Notes: a model not told the origin generated them from the letters alone. A DNA stretch of 48,896 nt from Thermoplasmatota archaeon (GCA_023484805.1 JAMDAM010000026.1:1-48896); one strand, 5' to 3'; positions 9,023 through 18,922 are shown, counted from the stretch's first letter. A program made the numbers and translations.

Positions 9023-10108
9023 TCAGATAAACTTTGCAAGGTCATTGCCGTAAACGATTGCCATAACCTGCCCCAACTTGACGCTTATCCCTTCCCTAGA
9101 GTCGGAAATGCAATTCACATGACCCATCTTCCTCTTCCTCCTTACTTCAGACTTCCCGTACCAGTATATCTGGGTACCGCCGACCTTAAGGATGCTGATC
9201 TTCTTTATGTTGTTCAGTTCTGTTCCTATTATGTTGACAATCCCGCTTGGCCTGAGAAGTTCGGGTGTTCCGACCGGCAGTCCACTGATAGCCCGTACAT
9301 GCTGTTCAAACTGCGATATGGATGAACCCATTAGGGTATGATGGCCGGTATTGTGCACCCTGGGCGCGAATTCATTGATGAATGGCTTTCCGTCCACTAT
9401 GAAAAACTCTATGCCCATTACACCTGTGTAGTTAAGCGACTGCACCAGTTTCCTGGATATCTCAAACATGCCGTTGTCTTCCGACGGAGCGAAGCTGTTT
9501 ATCAGTATTCCGTTGAGGTTGAGGTTATATGAGGGCACGTGAGCAGAAATTTCACCCCTCGTTGAGCGTGATATTATAATGGAAGCCTCGTGCTGGTAGT
9601 CAACAAACTCCTCAACTACATATTTCTGTTCGGGAAGGCCATCAGGGAGAGGATCACCGTCCTTGAGGAAGTACTGGCCCTTTCCGTCGTACCCACCGGC
9701 GGCTGTCTTTATCACACACCTCCCGAATTCCTTGCGTATTCTGGCAAGCTCCGGCAAACTCCCCGCCGTCTCATACCTTGGTATGGGAAAATTTCCAGAC
9801 CTGAGGAATTCCTTCTCCAGGCTCCTGTCCCTCTTCAGCCGGATGGGTTCTATCCCTGGCCTAAGTTTATCCTTTGAGCTTGCATATTCCAGGGCTTCTG
9901 CATTGACGTGCTCAAATTCGTACGTTACTAGGTCGCACTCGTCAACGAACTTCCTGTAATCCTCGTATGGAAAATGCCTGTCCGCTATACGCGAAGCAGG
10001 GTCACTCCTGTCTCCGCCCAGCACGTAATACTCGTCGCCAAGTTTTTTTCCCTCGAGGATCATCATCCAGCCAAGCTGTCCTGATCCTATTATCCCTATC
10101 CTTGTCAA
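9023..10108 (-). CDS. purK: 5-(carboxyamino)imidazole ribonucleotide synthase
   Basis: The 361-residue ATP-grasp enzyme begins [17 protein letters not shown] and contains the PurK signature [14 protein letters not shown] followed by [13 protein letters not shown]. It uses ATP and bicarbonate to convert AIR to N5-CAIR in de novo purine synthesis; PurE, encoded immediately upstream, then makes CAIR. The start overlaps the end of purE by 4 nt (ATGA-type junction), so the pair is an operon. No truncation or missing domain was seen. Confidence 0.95.
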   Translation of the reverse strand: MTRIGIIGSGQLGWMMILEGKKLGDEYYVLGGDRSDPASRIADRHFPYEDYRKFVDECDLVTYEFEHVNAEALEYASSKDKLRPGIEPIRLKRDRSLEKEFLRSGNFPIPRYETAGSLPELARIRKEFGRCVIKTAAGGYDGKGQYFLKDGDPLPDGLPEQKYVVEEFVDYQHEASIIISRSTRGEISAHVPSYNLNLNGILINSFAPSEDNGMFEISRKLVQSLNYTGVMGIEFFIVDGKPFINEFAPRVHNTGHHTLMGSSISQFEQHVRAISGLPVGTPELLRPSGIVNIIGTELNNIKKISILKVGGTQIYWYGKSEVRRKRKMGHVNCISDSREGISVKLGQVMAIVYGNDLAKFI

Positions 10109-10575
10109 ACCGATTCACCGAGGACTCGCTTCTGTTCTGATTCCATGTACTCCTGAACCATTTTCTTTATTTCAGGATACTTGATCGAGAGAATGCGGAG
10201 TGCAAGCAGAGCTGCGTTCCGCGAATTCCCTATTGCAACAGTGGCAACAGGAATTCCAGACGGCATCTGGACAATGGACAGGAGGGAGTCAAGCCCGTTC
10301 AGGTTCTTTGTTGGTATGGGCACCCCTATTACCGGAAGATGGGTAACAGATGCGGTCATGCCTGGCAGGTGTGCGGCTCCCCCTGCTCCTGCAATTATTA
10401 CCTCGACCCCCCTGTCGGAGGCTTCTGATGAGAATTCTATCATGAATCTCGGGGTCCTGTGTGCGGAAACGATCCTGACCTCTGTTTCAACGCCGAATTC
10501 TTTGAGGGTTGTGACTGCATCCTTCATGTAATCATAGTCATTCTTGCTCCCCATTATGACTGCAACTTTTTTCAT
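10105..10575 (-). CDS. purE: N5-CAIR mutase
   Basis: The 156-residue protein matches class I PurE in length. It has [20 protein letters not shown] at the N-terminus, the AIR-binding SAHRTPRFM, and the loop [20 protein letters not shown]. It rearranges N5-CAIR to CAIR and acts directly after PurK, whose gene overlaps its 3' end by 4 nt. The upstream spacer of 36 nt on the minus strand contains an A/T-rich ATAAATAAATAAATT that may be the operon's TATA region. Confidence 0.95.
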   Translation of the reverse strand: MKKVAVIMGSKNDYDYMKDAVTTLKEFGVETEVRIVSAHRTPRFMIEFSSEASDRGVEVIIAGAGGAAHLPGMTASVTHLPVIGVPIPTKNLNGLDSLLSIVQMPSGIPVATVAIGNSRNAALLALRILSIKYPEIKKMVQEYMESEQKRVLGESV

Positions 10576-10611
10576 GGATGCTCAATGCATAGAGAATTTA
10601 TTTATTTATGT

Positions 10612-11667
10612 CTAAGCTGATAAACTATCCAGGTACTGGCGCAGTTCAGTCTCGCTTCCAATTGTCCTTGATGCTGCCTTCCCGATCCTGTTCATTACCG
10701 CCATGCCTATTCCCTTTTCCCTCATGGGGTGTATGCAGCCGGCCACGGACGTTTTGTCCTCAAGTTCCCTGAATGCCTTGAAGAGGTTTGACGCTACTTC
10801 ATATGCATTGCCGCCATCACCGAGCGAAATGTTGTCACCAGCCAGCCCGTGAATCATCTGGGACGTTCCTATCAGTGTCACCCTGCTGGTTATTGAGGGG
10901 ATCTTCCTGAAGAGTTCTTCATCAGTTATGAGGATCAGAGGCTTGTTCGGGGAGTAGTGCGTGTATTTCATGCCCGGAGCCAGAGGCACCTGGCTTCCAT
11001 TCCCTCCTGTATTCCGCATATCAGAAATGATCTCCCCGAGAAAAGGATTGAGGTCGTCTGGAGAATATACCCCCGGGCGTAGCATAACGTACGGTTTCCT
11101 GGTCACGTCAACTATTGTGGATTCTATCCCGAAGTATGTCCTGCCAGCATCAAGTATCATATCCACCACGTTTCCCAGTTCCTTTATTGCATCAGACGAG
11201 TCGACTATACTCGGCCTTGTGGCTATATTTGCGCTCGGAGCGGCAATTGGCTTTCCGCTCCTTTCAATGAGTGCCAGTGCAAGGGGATTGGCTGGCATCC
11301 TCACAGCCACGGTTGGCAGGCCTGCAGTTACCATATCTGGAACCAGCTCTTTGCGTTCCAGAAGAAATGTGACGGGACCTGGCCAGATGCGTTCCATGGC
11401 AGTCCTCACAACATCAGGGACATTCCTGCATATGCTGTCAAGCTGCGACATAGAGCATATGTGTATTATGAGGGGATTGTCTGCCGGCCTCCTCTTGGCA
11501 GAGAATATCTTTCTGCAAGCCTCTGCCGAAAGGGCGTTAGCTCCCAGACCGTATACAGTCTCGGTTGGAAAAACAACGGTACCCCCACCGGTTATGACTT
11601 CCGCGGCTGCATCGATTACACCAGGGTCCGGCTTATTCTGATCAACCTTCAGGACTGTTGCAGGCAC
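10612..11667 (-). CDS. sua5: threonylcarbamoyl-AMP synthase (Sua5 type)
   Basis: The 351-residue protein has a YrdC/TsaC domain in the first 200 residues (GGGTVVFPTETVYGLGANAL, KRRPADNPLIIHI, AAPSANIATRPS). A Sua5 C-terminal Rossmann-like domain of about 110 residues follows (PLILITDEELF, RVTLIGTS), joined by a linker that includes APGMKYTHYSP. It makes threonylcarbamoyl-AMP from threonine, bicarbonate and ATP for t6A37 of ANN-decoding tRNAs. The long form, rather than the short TsaC form, is usual in archaea. It lies on the same strand as purEK, 36 nt upstream, and may be co-transcribed with it. Confidence 0.93.
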   Translation of the reverse strand: MPATVLKVDQNKPDPGVIDAAAEVITGGGTVVFPTETVYGLGANALSAEACRKIFSAKRRPADNPLIIHICSMSQLDSICRNVPDVVRTAMERIWPGPVTFLLERKELVPDMVTAGLPTVAVRMPANPLALALIERSGKPIAAPSANIATRPSIVDSSDAIKELGNVVDMILDAGRTYFGIESTIVDVTRKPYVMLRPGVYSPDDLNPFLGEIISDMRNTGGNGSQVPLAPGMKYTHYSPNKPLILITDEELFRKIPSITSRVTLIGTSQMIHGLAGDNISLGDGGNAYEVASNLFKAFRELEDKTSVAGCIHPMREKGIGMAVMNRIGKAASRTIGSETELRQYLDSLSA

Positions 11668-11750
11668 CTAGCCTGATCCCGTCCAGATATTGAGATTTAT
11701 CGATAACTTTCATAAATGCAACGGTATCGTTATTCTCCATCTACTGCAAT

Positions 11751-11773
11751 AAAAAAATGGGGTGATTAAAAAA
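11751..11773 (-). terminator. double poly-T terminator after the radical SAM gene
   Basis: On the minus strand two T runs follow the radical SAM stop: six T at 11768-11773 and seven T at 11751-11757. They lie 10-33 nt downstream. Paired T runs fit archaeal intrinsic termination. Confidence 0.45.
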
Positions 11774-11783
11774 GGTATATGGT

Positions 11784-13463
11784 TCATGCTCTGGACAGGG
11801 ATGCCAGGCTGGTAATCTCCTTGTCGTGCTCGTTGCCCCATCTCTTAACCTTGTCTATATCTACTCCCCTCTTCCTGGCGATGTTTTCCACTGTTCTTAG
11901 CATCAGCCTTCCGCCGAGGGAAATTATGCCACCCGTTCCAAGCCTTGATACGAATCCGCCACGCGAGTCTCGGAAGCCATCCCTGGTAGCCATCTTGGCC
12001 AGATGCCTGTAGGATGCATAATATACCGCAAGCATTGATGTAGAGAGCATCTCAGTGTTAAGGCTTCTTGACTTTATCCTTCCAAGGGGAACGTTAAGCA
12101 GGGGCGTGACCGTGAACTCAAATGGCCTTCCGTCAACGAAGGAGTTGCTGAGCCTGTTGATCATCGCTATGCTGTCCCAGTTATCCTCATCAGTTTCATC
12201 CTGCTGACCCACCTGGAGAGTGAAAGCTGGCCTCCAGTAGTACCTTGTTTCTGTATGCACTCCCTGCCACACTATATCCTGCCATGATCCGTCAGGCCCT
12301 ATTTTCAGCGGCAGGGTCTTGTTCGGCATGTGCTTTCTTGCAAGCTCGTCACTGCCAGTCTCAACCCCAGTCTGGATTCCTATCCAGTTCCGTGGGCTTG
12401 CCTTGAGTATTTTTGAGAAGTTGCTGATCATTTCCGGATACCCTGCGGGTATGGATATCCTGCCATGTGTAGGGTTGGACGTTTTCACGCCTTTTACGCC
12501 CATTGCCGCGGAGAATACCTCACTGATGGCTTCCTCGTTGGGCTCGAACATGTTCCCGTGCTTGAATCCGAATATTTCATCGGAGTGGAGCCACGCATTG
12601 GTCTGTCCAGCCCGGACATTGACCTCAATCTCCCGTTTCATCTTTTCTACGGGGTAATACCGCAGCGGCCTGAGGGTAACTTCACAGAAATCGCACCCGA
12701 CTCCACATCCCCTCATTACCTCGACCATGCCTTTCATGGATGGCGCAACGATCTCGGGTATCTCCTCGAGTTTCGGAAACGCCTGCTGCGTGATCCCTCT
12801 CGCAAGGAATTTCGGATCCTTCTTTATAACTTTCCTGAAATGATCATCGTAAGTCATGTAACCCTGGTAGAAAACCGCAGGGTCGATATCGCCTGATCTT
12901 ATCTGCTCAAAAAGAGTTGCTGCCATGTCATCCATTTCGCCCTGGACGATGTAATCGAAGTTGTACTTGTCTATCTCATCCCTCAGGATGGTGAATTCCC
13001 ATACACCCGGGCCTCCGACTATCAGCTTTGCCTTTGTGCCTGACCGAGCCGCGTTAACCTTGGCGACCAAAGTGTCCCATTCCTTCCTTACCCAGGCATT
13101 AAGGTCTCCGCCGAAGAGGGCAAAGTATGACATTGTTGTCGGACCGAGGCCAAGAGGGTCCATTGTGGATATTCCTATGATTTCTGTATCGTCCTTTATG
13201 AAGTTTGAGAGATAGTCCTCGTGGGCAACTGCAATATCCTCTCTCCGGTATTTCCTTAGAAGCGCTGCTTCCAGCTTTCTGATTGAGTATTGCGAGAAAA
13301 CCGCCTGTCCATCTGGTAGCGCAGGTGGAGCGGGTCCCTTGAGGAATTTGTATACTGGAGCAGGAACCGCCTTGCTGGGGGCGCAGGGAAGGAAGTCCAG
13401 CAGGGGGAAATTCCTATATTCATATGCAAGCGTGGTGTCAGATATCAGAACGAATTTGGTCAT
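11784..13463 (-). CDS. radical SAM enzyme with B12-binding-like N-terminal domain
   Basis: The 559-residue protein carries a radical SAM CxxxCxxC motif at C253, C257 and C260 (MRGCGVGCDFCEVTLRP). The N-terminal 180 residues resemble the cobalamin-binding Rossmann domain of B12-radical SAM proteins (TEIIGISTMDPLGLGPTT, KLIVGGPGVWEF, FDYIVQGEMDDM). No cobalt-ligating DxHxxG histidine motif is evident, as in many of these proteins. The C-terminal part contains GTGGIISLGGRL and has no domain I recognise. The substrate cannot be inferred. It is preceded by a TATA-like AAAATATTTATC about 40 nt upstream and followed by two T runs, so it is probably monocistronic. A cobalamin gene (cbiA) is present 18 kb away. 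Confidence 0.8.
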   Translation of the reverse strand: MTKFVLISDTTLAYEYRNFPLLDFLPCAPSKAVPAPVYKFLKGPAPPALPDGQAVFSQYSIRKLEAALLRKYRREDIAVAHEDYLSNFIKDDTEIIGISTMDPLGLGPTTMSYFALFGGDLNAWVRKEWDTLVAKVNAARSGTKAKLIVGGPGVWEFTILRDEIDKYNFDYIVQGEMDDMAATLFEQIRSGDIDPAVFYQGYMTYDDHFRKVIKKDPKFLARGITQQAFPKLEEIPEIVAPSMKGMVEVMRGCGVGCDFCEVTLRPLRYYPVEKMKREIEVNVRAGQTNAWLHSDEIFGFKHGNMFEPNEEAISEVFSAAMGVKGVKTSNPTHGRISIPAGYPEMISNFSKILKASPRNWIGIQTGVETGSDELARKHMPNKTLPLKIGPDGSWQDIVWQGVHTETRYYWRPAFTLQVGQQDETDEDNWDSIAMINRLSNSFVDGRPFEFTVTPLLNVPLGRIKSRSLNTEMLSTSMLAVYYASYRHLAKMATRDGFRDSRGGFVSRLGTGGIISLGGRLMLRTVENIARKRGVDIDKVKRWGNEHDKEITSLASLSRA

Positions 13464-13632
13464 TTCTTACCACTAAGTGTAGATTCTTTACCCTGATAAA
13501 TATTTTCTGGCAAAATTTGGCATTATTTACGACTTTTCTTATGCGTTTCAGGTGTCTTTCTTTGGATAGATGAGAGGGTAGTAGCTGGAAAACCGCTGGA
13601 TAACGCCTTTTTTTAATCATACGTATTAAGAG

Positions 13633-14868
13633 TTAAAAATCCTCATGAACCTTAAGGTTCACGTAAATATGTTTTACCAGTCGCTTCATTCCGCGTGCGA
13701 ACAGCAGAAATGCAATGATTGCAGCCACACCGAAAAGGCTTATCGAGAACCAAGTAAGGAGTCCACCGTACTTGAAACCGTAGAGGAACAACAATCCAGC
13801 CGATGGACCAACCATGCTGCCCATCCCCCACATCGCACTCTTGAACGCCATGTATCTGCCTGTCTTATCCTGCGAGGAGTATGAGGAAATGATGGAGTTC
13901 TCCGCCGGTGCGGTAAGGTTCTCTCCAGTGGTTATGATGACCATGTCCAGTATCAACTGCGGAAGGCTTCCGGTAAAAGCCACAGTACCATAACCTATGA
14001 TATAGAAAAGGACTCCGAGGACCATGGACTGCATATCACTGAACCTGCGCATAAGCCTGTTTATAACTGGTTGAGAAACCACAACGGTTATTCCATTTGC
14101 AGCATAGACGTAACCATAAAGCGCAGGGTTGCTGAGTATCGAATGGGCCGAAAAGATCGGAAGCGATGTCTGGAATTGCCCTGCAAGCACTGACAGGAAA
14201 AATACGCCGCTTCCGAAAATGATTATGAGGCGGTCAAGCTTGAAGTGCCGACCGTTTTTTTCCATCACATTTGGTTGCCTGAAACTATTGCTGTCATCAA
14301 TGAAGATAAGGATGAACAGGAGGGATACAACCGAAGTAATGACATTCAGAAGGAAGATGAACGAGAAACCCCGCTCAAAGAAAATTACTCCAAAAAGAGG
14401 ACCGATAATCCACCCTATGTTGAAGATTGTCCTGAACGTTGAAAAAGCATGGCTCTTGCCGGTCTCCGGGGAGAGGTCGGAAATCATTGCGTTCATTGCA
14501 GGATACTCAATGGCTGATGGCAGCGCGAAACAGACAAACAGTGCTGAAATAATGATAGCATTGCCGTGAAGAACATCAGCCAAGAATAGTGCCGAGGAGA
14601 CCGTTACATAGAGAAACGATGCGAGTACCATTGTAGGCTTCCTGCCAAAGAAATCAGCAAGCAGGCCGGAAACTGGTTGCGAAATTATACCTATGGCAAA
14701 ATAAACGGAGAGTATCATACCGGTAATGTACAGAGGAAGATGCAGGTCCACGCTAAAATAAAGTGCAATGAAAGGCCATATTGCGCCGGTACCAACGGAC
14801 CTTATCATTCTTGCCAATCCAATGTATCGTACAATTTTATGATTCCATGCCTCTTGCACCAATGTCAT
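13633..14868 (-). CDS. MFS transporter
   Basis: The 411-residue polytopic protein has about 12 hydrophobic spans in two halves. The MFS loop 2-3 signature appears as GLLADFFGRKPTMVLASF in the N-terminal half. The layout and motif fit the drug:H+ antiporter-like branch of the major facilitator superfamily, but the substrate cannot be predicted. It lies between the radical SAM gene and an orphan gene, all on the minus strand, separated by spacers of 169 and 76 nt, so co-transcription is uncertain. Confidence 0.85.
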   Translation of the reverse strand: MTLVQEAWNHKIVRYIGLARMIRSVGTGAIWPFIALYFSVDLHLPLYITGMILSVYFAIGIISQPVSGLLADFFGRKPTMVLASFLYVTVSSALFLADVLHGNAIIISALFVCFALPSAIEYPAMNAMISDLSPETGKSHAFSTFRTIFNIGWIIGPLFGVIFFERGFSFIFLLNVITSVVSLLFILIFIDDSNSFRQPNVMEKNGRHFKLDRLIIIFGSGVFFLSVLAGQFQTSLPIFSAHSILSNPALYGYVYAANGITVVVSQPVINRLMRRFSDMQSMVLGVLFYIIGYGTVAFTGSLPQLILDMVIITTGENLTAPAENSIISSYSSQDKTGRYMAFKSAMWGMGSMVGPSAGLLFLYGFKYGGLLTWFSISLFGVAAIIAFLLFARGMKRLVKHIYVNLKVHEDF

Positions 14869-14944
14869 GGAATTTTTATGCTAAGACTATTAATTATACT
14901 AGTGGTTAATATAATTAATAAATTTGTAGAAATTTGTCACGGAT

Positions 14945-15868
14945 TTATTTTATGATTTCATCGAATGGGATTATGCTCGCAATGGAAATGTTCCATTCTT
15001 TGAATTTCTCACCAACACCGGCAACTATCTTCAGGAATCCGCTGCTGTAATCCCTTGGCACCGCGAAGTCCATCTGGAACCTGCTTCCATCGAAACCCTG
15101 GCTCCTGAAGAAAGTGGGTATTGGTATCGTTACCGTTTCCGCCTGGATCATCTGAAGCACCTTGTTGGAAGTGCGTGTCTCGAACCTTGTCCCAGTCACT
15201 CCGGCATACTCTGACGAGTTGTCAGTGTCTTGCAGGCCGGAAAGGTATACTGCATCGATGTCCTCCTCCGTCATATATCTAATTTCCCTCACCCACGAAC
15301 CGGGAACAGGGTTCCTCTCCTCGACCTTCTCTTCCTGAGGAGGAAAACTTGAAAGTGAGATATAATCAAGAGGTATGGAAGTATTTATTTCCTTGAGGAA
15401 ACTCAGGGCGCCCCTGCTCTTTCCAAGGTATACAGGAACAAGTCCGCTAATGCCGGAAGAGGCTTTCATGATTGCCTCAGACACCTCTGCGGAATGCTCA
15501 TGGCTGAATCTCACATTAACCCTCAAGGCACCACCTGACAGAATCATGCCGTCAAGCACAACGGATGGGACACCGGTAATCATCCTGAAAGTTTCAACAG
15601 GCGGGTACTCCGTGCTTTTTGCCCTGATTGCCCACATTGCACCGAGATCAAATGCATTAAACCGGTCCAGGAATATTTTCATGTCCCTGGAATTATCAGA
15701 AGATTTGGGGACAAAAAGGATCATCTCTACGTAATCACCGGACATTATGGCAATTCCTGGTATGGATGCCTTGAGGGAAGTAGAAAGCGCAATAACTGGA
15801 TAATCGTTCCGCAATTCAAGAGTGCACTGCCTGTCCAGAATCTTATCCGATTTTTCTATCAGCAACAT
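14945..15868 (-). CDS. uncharacterised protein
   Basis: I do not recognise a family for this 307-residue soluble protein. It has no signal peptide or membrane span and no obvious catalytic motif. It looks like two alpha/beta halves of about 150 residues joined by a charged linker (SSFPPQEEKVEERNPVPGSW). Strand-rich segments such as GGALRVNVRFSHEHSAEVSE and DGSRFQMDFAVPRDYSSGFL suggest ACT-like or sensor-like folds. The C-terminus (NISIASIIPFDEII) is again ACT- or ferredoxin-like in pattern. It could be a Thermoplasmatales-specific regulator without its DNA-binding domain, but that is only a guess. It sits between fhs and the MFS gene on the same strand. Confidence 0.55.
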   Translation of the reverse strand: MLLIEKSDKILDRQCTLELRNDYPVIALSTSLKASIPGIAIMSGDYVEMILFVPKSSDNSRDMKIFLDRFNAFDLGAMWAIRAKSTEYPPVETFRMITGVPSVVLDGMILSGGALRVNVRFSHEHSAEVSEAIMKASSGISGLVPVYLGKSRGALSFLKEINTSIPLDYISLSSFPPQEEKVEERNPVPGSWVREIRYMTEEDIDAVYLSGLQDTDNSSEYAGVTGTRFETRTSNKVLQMIQAETVTIPIPTFFRSQGFDGSRFQMDFAVPRDYSSGFLKIVAGVGEKFKEWNISIASIIPFDEIIK

Positions 15869-15983
15869 TGAGGGGAAGAATGGAGGAGTTATAAATGTTC
15901 AGAATGGGATCAACAGCGAAATATTTCGTCCAGGCACGCAGGTTATCTTTCATTTCAGATGTGGGTATTCCGCTCACAGGACG

Positions 15984-15989
15984 AAAAAA
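15984..15989 (-). terminator. poly-T terminator after fhs
   Basis: Six T on the minus strand begin 5 nt after the fhs stop codon at 15994-15996, as in archaeal intrinsic terminators. Confidence 0.4.
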
Positions 15990-15993
15990 TGGT

Positions 15994-17643
15994 TTAGAAC
16001 AGGCCTATTATATTGCCTGCTTCATCAACATCCACATTTTCCGCCGCGGGGTGTTCCGGCAATCCCGGCATTGTCATTATCTCACCAAGGATCGGCACGA
16101 TAAAGCCTGCACCTGCAGAGATGTTGATTGCTTCAACGTGTACCTTGAATCCCCTGGGGCTGTTCAACAGCGTGGCGTCGTCAGAAAGCGAATACTGTGT
16201 CTTCGCCATGCATACCGGGAGACCATCAAGCCCCATCTTTGAAATGCGTTTCAGGTCCCTGAGTGCATCCTTGGAATAGACAACATCGTCAGCACCGTAC
16301 ACATTCCTTGAGATCTTCATTATCTTGTCCTTCATGGATTCGCCGAGATCGTAGACCCTGTTCACCTTTCCGTCCGACTGCCCTATTGCTTCCAGAACGG
16401 CTTCCGCAAGTTTCAATCCGCCGTCTGCGCCCTTGCTGTAAACCTCTGAAAGAGCCCATCTTGCCTTCTCGTCCCTGAGCAGCTTTTCGAGCAGGGTGAT
16501 TTCCGCCTCAGTATCTGTCTGGAATCTGTTGATACTTACTACCGGGTCAAAGCCGAATCCCCTAATAAGAGCGATATGCCTTTTCAGGTTGGCAAAGCCA
16601 GATTCAAGAGCCTTCAGATCCTCAGCATTGAGCTCCTTCGCGCCGCCATTATGCTTCAGTGCCCTTATTGTTGCTACCAGCACAACTGCATTTATTGGAA
16701 GGTTGGCGACTCTTGATACAAGGTCGAAGAATTTCTCTGCGCCGAGCTCAGAGCCAAAGCCAGCCTCGGTGATCAGGTAGTCGGAAAGCTTAAGCGCAAT
16801 CCTGTCCGCAAGGACGCTGGAAGTGCCGTGGGCAATGTTCCCAAAAGGGCCGGTGTGTATCATTGCTGGAGTGCCGTCCTGCGTCTGCACAAGGTTGGGT
16901 TTCAGTGCATCGACCAGAAGCGATGCCATCGCTCCCTGCGCTTTCAGGTCCCTGCAGTAAACAGGGTTTGATTTGGAATCGTATCCCACGATTATTTTTC
17001 CTAGCCTTTCCTTCAGATCCCCATAGCTGGTAGAGAGACCGAGTATTGCCATTATTTCTGATGCCGGAGTGATTACGAACCTGTCCATGTTAAGAGATCC
17101 TGTTTCCCTGTCCCCGACACCGACAATTATGTTTCTGAGAGACCTGTCGTTCATGTCTATGGTCCTGGGAAAGACTATCCTCTTCTGGTCTATGCCAAGC
17201 TTGTTTCCGTGGTGAATGTGGTTGTTTATCATGGCGGATAGGAGATTGTGTGCAGCAGTTACCGCGGGGAAGTCTCCGGTGAAGATGAGGTTGATCCTGT
17301 CACTGGGCTCAACCGTAGCCATGCCGCCTCCCGTGGCTCCGCCCTTTATGCCGAAACAAGGCCCGAGGGAGGGTTCCCGTATTGCTATAACAACTTTTTT
17401 TCCAAGTTTCCTGAACGCCTGTCCAAGGCCAATTGTGGTGGTGGTTTTCCCCTCTCCGGCTGGAGTTGGATTTATCGCCGTCACGAGGATAAGTTTTCCA
17501 TCCTTCGTATTCCTTCCGGCAAGCGAAAGTGAAAGTTTTGCTATTGAACTTCCATAAGTTTCATAATCAGCCTCATTGAGGCCAAGATCTGCAGCAACTT
17601 CCCTTATTGGCCTAAGGTGTGTCTTTCCATTCATGTGATCCAC
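15994..17643 (-). CDS. fhs: formate-tetrahydrofolate ligase
   Basis: The 549-residue protein has the family's usual length. The P-loop-like TPAGEGKTTTTIGLGQAF lies at about residues 60-77, followed by REPSLGPCFGIKGGATGGG and FTGDFPAVTAAHNLL, which are diagnostic of Fhs. It makes 10-formyl-THF from formate, THF and ATP. With glyA (43.4-44.6 kb) and the folP-like gene (30-31 kb) it points to real tetrahydrofolate-based one-carbon metabolism rather than a purely methanopterin-based one. It has its own poly-T terminator and is separated from the divergent GNAT gene by 92 nt containing TTCGATAATATATTCG. Confidence 0.96.
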   Translation of the reverse strand: MDHMNGKTHLRPIREVAADLGLNEADYETYGSSIAKLSLSLAGRNTKDGKLILVTAINPTPAGEGKTTTTIGLGQAFRKLGKKVVIAIREPSLGPCFGIKGGATGGGMATVEPSDRINLIFTGDFPAVTAAHNLLSAMINNHIHHGNKLGIDQKRIVFPRTIDMNDRSLRNIIVGVGDRETGSLNMDRFVITPASEIMAILGLSTSYGDLKERLGKIIVGYDSKSNPVYCRDLKAQGAMASLLVDALKPNLVQTQDGTPAMIHTGPFGNIAHGTSSVLADRIALKLSDYLITEAGFGSELGAEKFFDLVSRVANLPINAVVLVATIRALKHNGGAKELNAEDLKALESGFANLKRHIALIRGFGFDPVVSINRFQTDTEAEITLLEKLLRDEKARWALSEVYSKGADGGLKLAEAVLEAIGQSDGKVNRVYDLGESMKDKIMKISRNVYGADDVVYSKDALRDLKRISKMGLDGLPVCMAKTQYSLSDDATLLNSPRGFKVHVEAINISAGAGFIVPILGEIMTMPGLPEHPAAENVDVDEAGNIIGLF

Positions 17644-17735
17644 ATTCGTGTATGCATCATTTCTAAATATTACTTTTCGATAATATATTCGATGTACTTT
17701 GCCCTGGGGTTAGAGCTTGCATTCAGAGTGATATT

Positions 17736-18440
17736 ATGGGAATAAGGCATGCCTCCATGGAAGACTGGCCGGCCGTAAGCGAGATTTCAACAGCTTCCGG
17801 ATATGATGATTATATCAACACCATCGGACCTTCATATATGAACGACGGATCAGTCGTGGTATACGAAGAGGGAAGAGTTCTAGGATTCGGCAAGATAAAC
17901 TACCTGGAGGACGGATCGGCATGGCTGAGCGGCCTTAGGGTGCATCCGGATGCATGGAGAAATGGTGTTGGGATATCAATATCCCGGTATCTGATGCAGT
18001 TTGCAATCGAACACCGGTTATATCACGCAAGGATGCTTATCGAGGACAGGAACACAAGGTCGATTAAACTGTCCCTGAAGATGGGTTTCGCACCTGTACA
18101 GTCATACAGCTTCTTTGAAGGCACACCGGCAACCTCTGGATTCAAGCCAGTGAATTTCAAGGGGCAGATCATGGTCAATGAGGGTTGGAATTTCGTGAAG
18201 ATCAGCGGTACATATAGGGGAAAGGGAGAATTCATGGAGTCTGGGGAAAAAACTCTGGTGTACGTGTGGAATGGAAACCCTAAACTGGTTCAGGTCATGA
18301 ATGCGGGCGATGACCTCAGGGCGGAAAAAGATGGGATCACATGTGCAGCGGAAGCCCATAACAGTTGCCTCAGAAAAAATTTTATCCCCCTTGATGGCTT
18401 CGAGTCTGCGACCGTTTACGAAAAAGCATTGGAGCCATGA
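17736..18440 (+). CDS. GNAT family N-acetyltransferase
   Basis: The 234-residue protein has a GNAT core in residues 1-140. It starts IRHASMEDWPAVSEI, strand 4 is AWLSGLRVHPDAWRNGVGIS (the acetyl-CoA-binding region), and ARMLIEDRNTRSIKLSLKMG is followed by FAPVQSY. About 90 extra C-terminal residues, including GEKTLVYVWNGNPKLVQVMN, are not part of the GNAT fold and may form a small substrate-specificity domain. The acceptor is unknown. It is 40 nt upstream of the broken Gfo/Idh/MocA gene on the same strand, but that gene has its own TATA box. Confidence 0.8.
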   Translation: MGIRHASMEDWPAVSEISTASGYDDYINTIGPSYMNDGSVVVYEEGRVLGFGKINYLEDGSAWLSGLRVHPDAWRNGVGISISRYLMQFAIEHRLYHARMLIEDRNTRSIKLSLKMGFAPVQSYSFFEGTPATSGFKPVNFKGQIMVNEGWNFVKISGTYRGKGEFMESGEKTLVYVWNGNPKLVQVMNAGDDLRAEKDGITCAAEAHNSCLRKNFIPLDGFESATVYEKALEP

Positions 18441-18448
18441 TCCCGGAA

Positions 18449-18462
18449 AAATATAAGAGGCT
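18449..18462 (+). promoter_or_regulatory. TATA box of the disrupted oxidoreductase gene
   Basis: AAAAATATAAGAGG is centred near 18455, 26 nt before the ATG at 18481. The promoter of the broken gene therefore looks intact and would give a leaderless mRNA. Confidence 0.45.
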
Positions 18463-18856
18463 GAAAACCGCTATTGATTCATGGATTTTGGTATCATAGG
18501 GCTTGGAAACCATTCAACTAACAGGGTTATACCGGCCATAAGGGCAGCCGGATTCAGCATAGGGTCAATCTACAGTTCCGATGCTGCAATGGGAAAGGAA
18601 GTTGCAAGGGTGAACGGGTCTGAATATTATTCAGACCTTAAGAGAATGCTTTCATCGCGGGTAGAAGCTGTGTACATAGGTTCTCCCAATTTTCTTCACT
18701 ACCCCTAGGCTAAGCTTGCTCTTGAGGCTGGAAAGCATGTGCTCCTCGAGAAGCAGATGACGCTGACCGTCGAGAAAGCGGCTGACCTCGTTTCGTTGAG
18801 CAGGAAGAACGGGCTTAAGCTGGCAGTCGCGTTTCACAACCCCAGTCGCAAGGAAG

Positions 18857-18877
18857 CTCCAATCCTTCGGGATGGAG
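18857..18877 (+). repeat. left-end subterminal hairpin of the tnpB element
   Basis: CTCC-A-ATCC-TTCG-GGAT-GGAG forms an 8-bp stem with a bulged A and a TTCG loop, 19 nt inside the left boundary. Such bulged hairpins are the TnpA recognition structures of IS200/IS605 elements. Confidence 0.6.
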
Positions 18878-18892
18878 AGGAATTGAGACACC

Positions 18893-18900
18893 CTTTTATA
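18893..18900 (+). promoter_or_regulatory. TATA box of tnpB
   Basis: CCTTTTATACAT is centred near 18897, 26 nt before the GTG start at 18923, inside the left end of the element. Confidence 0.45.
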
Positions 18901-18922
18901 CATTGATTTTTATAGCCATATT

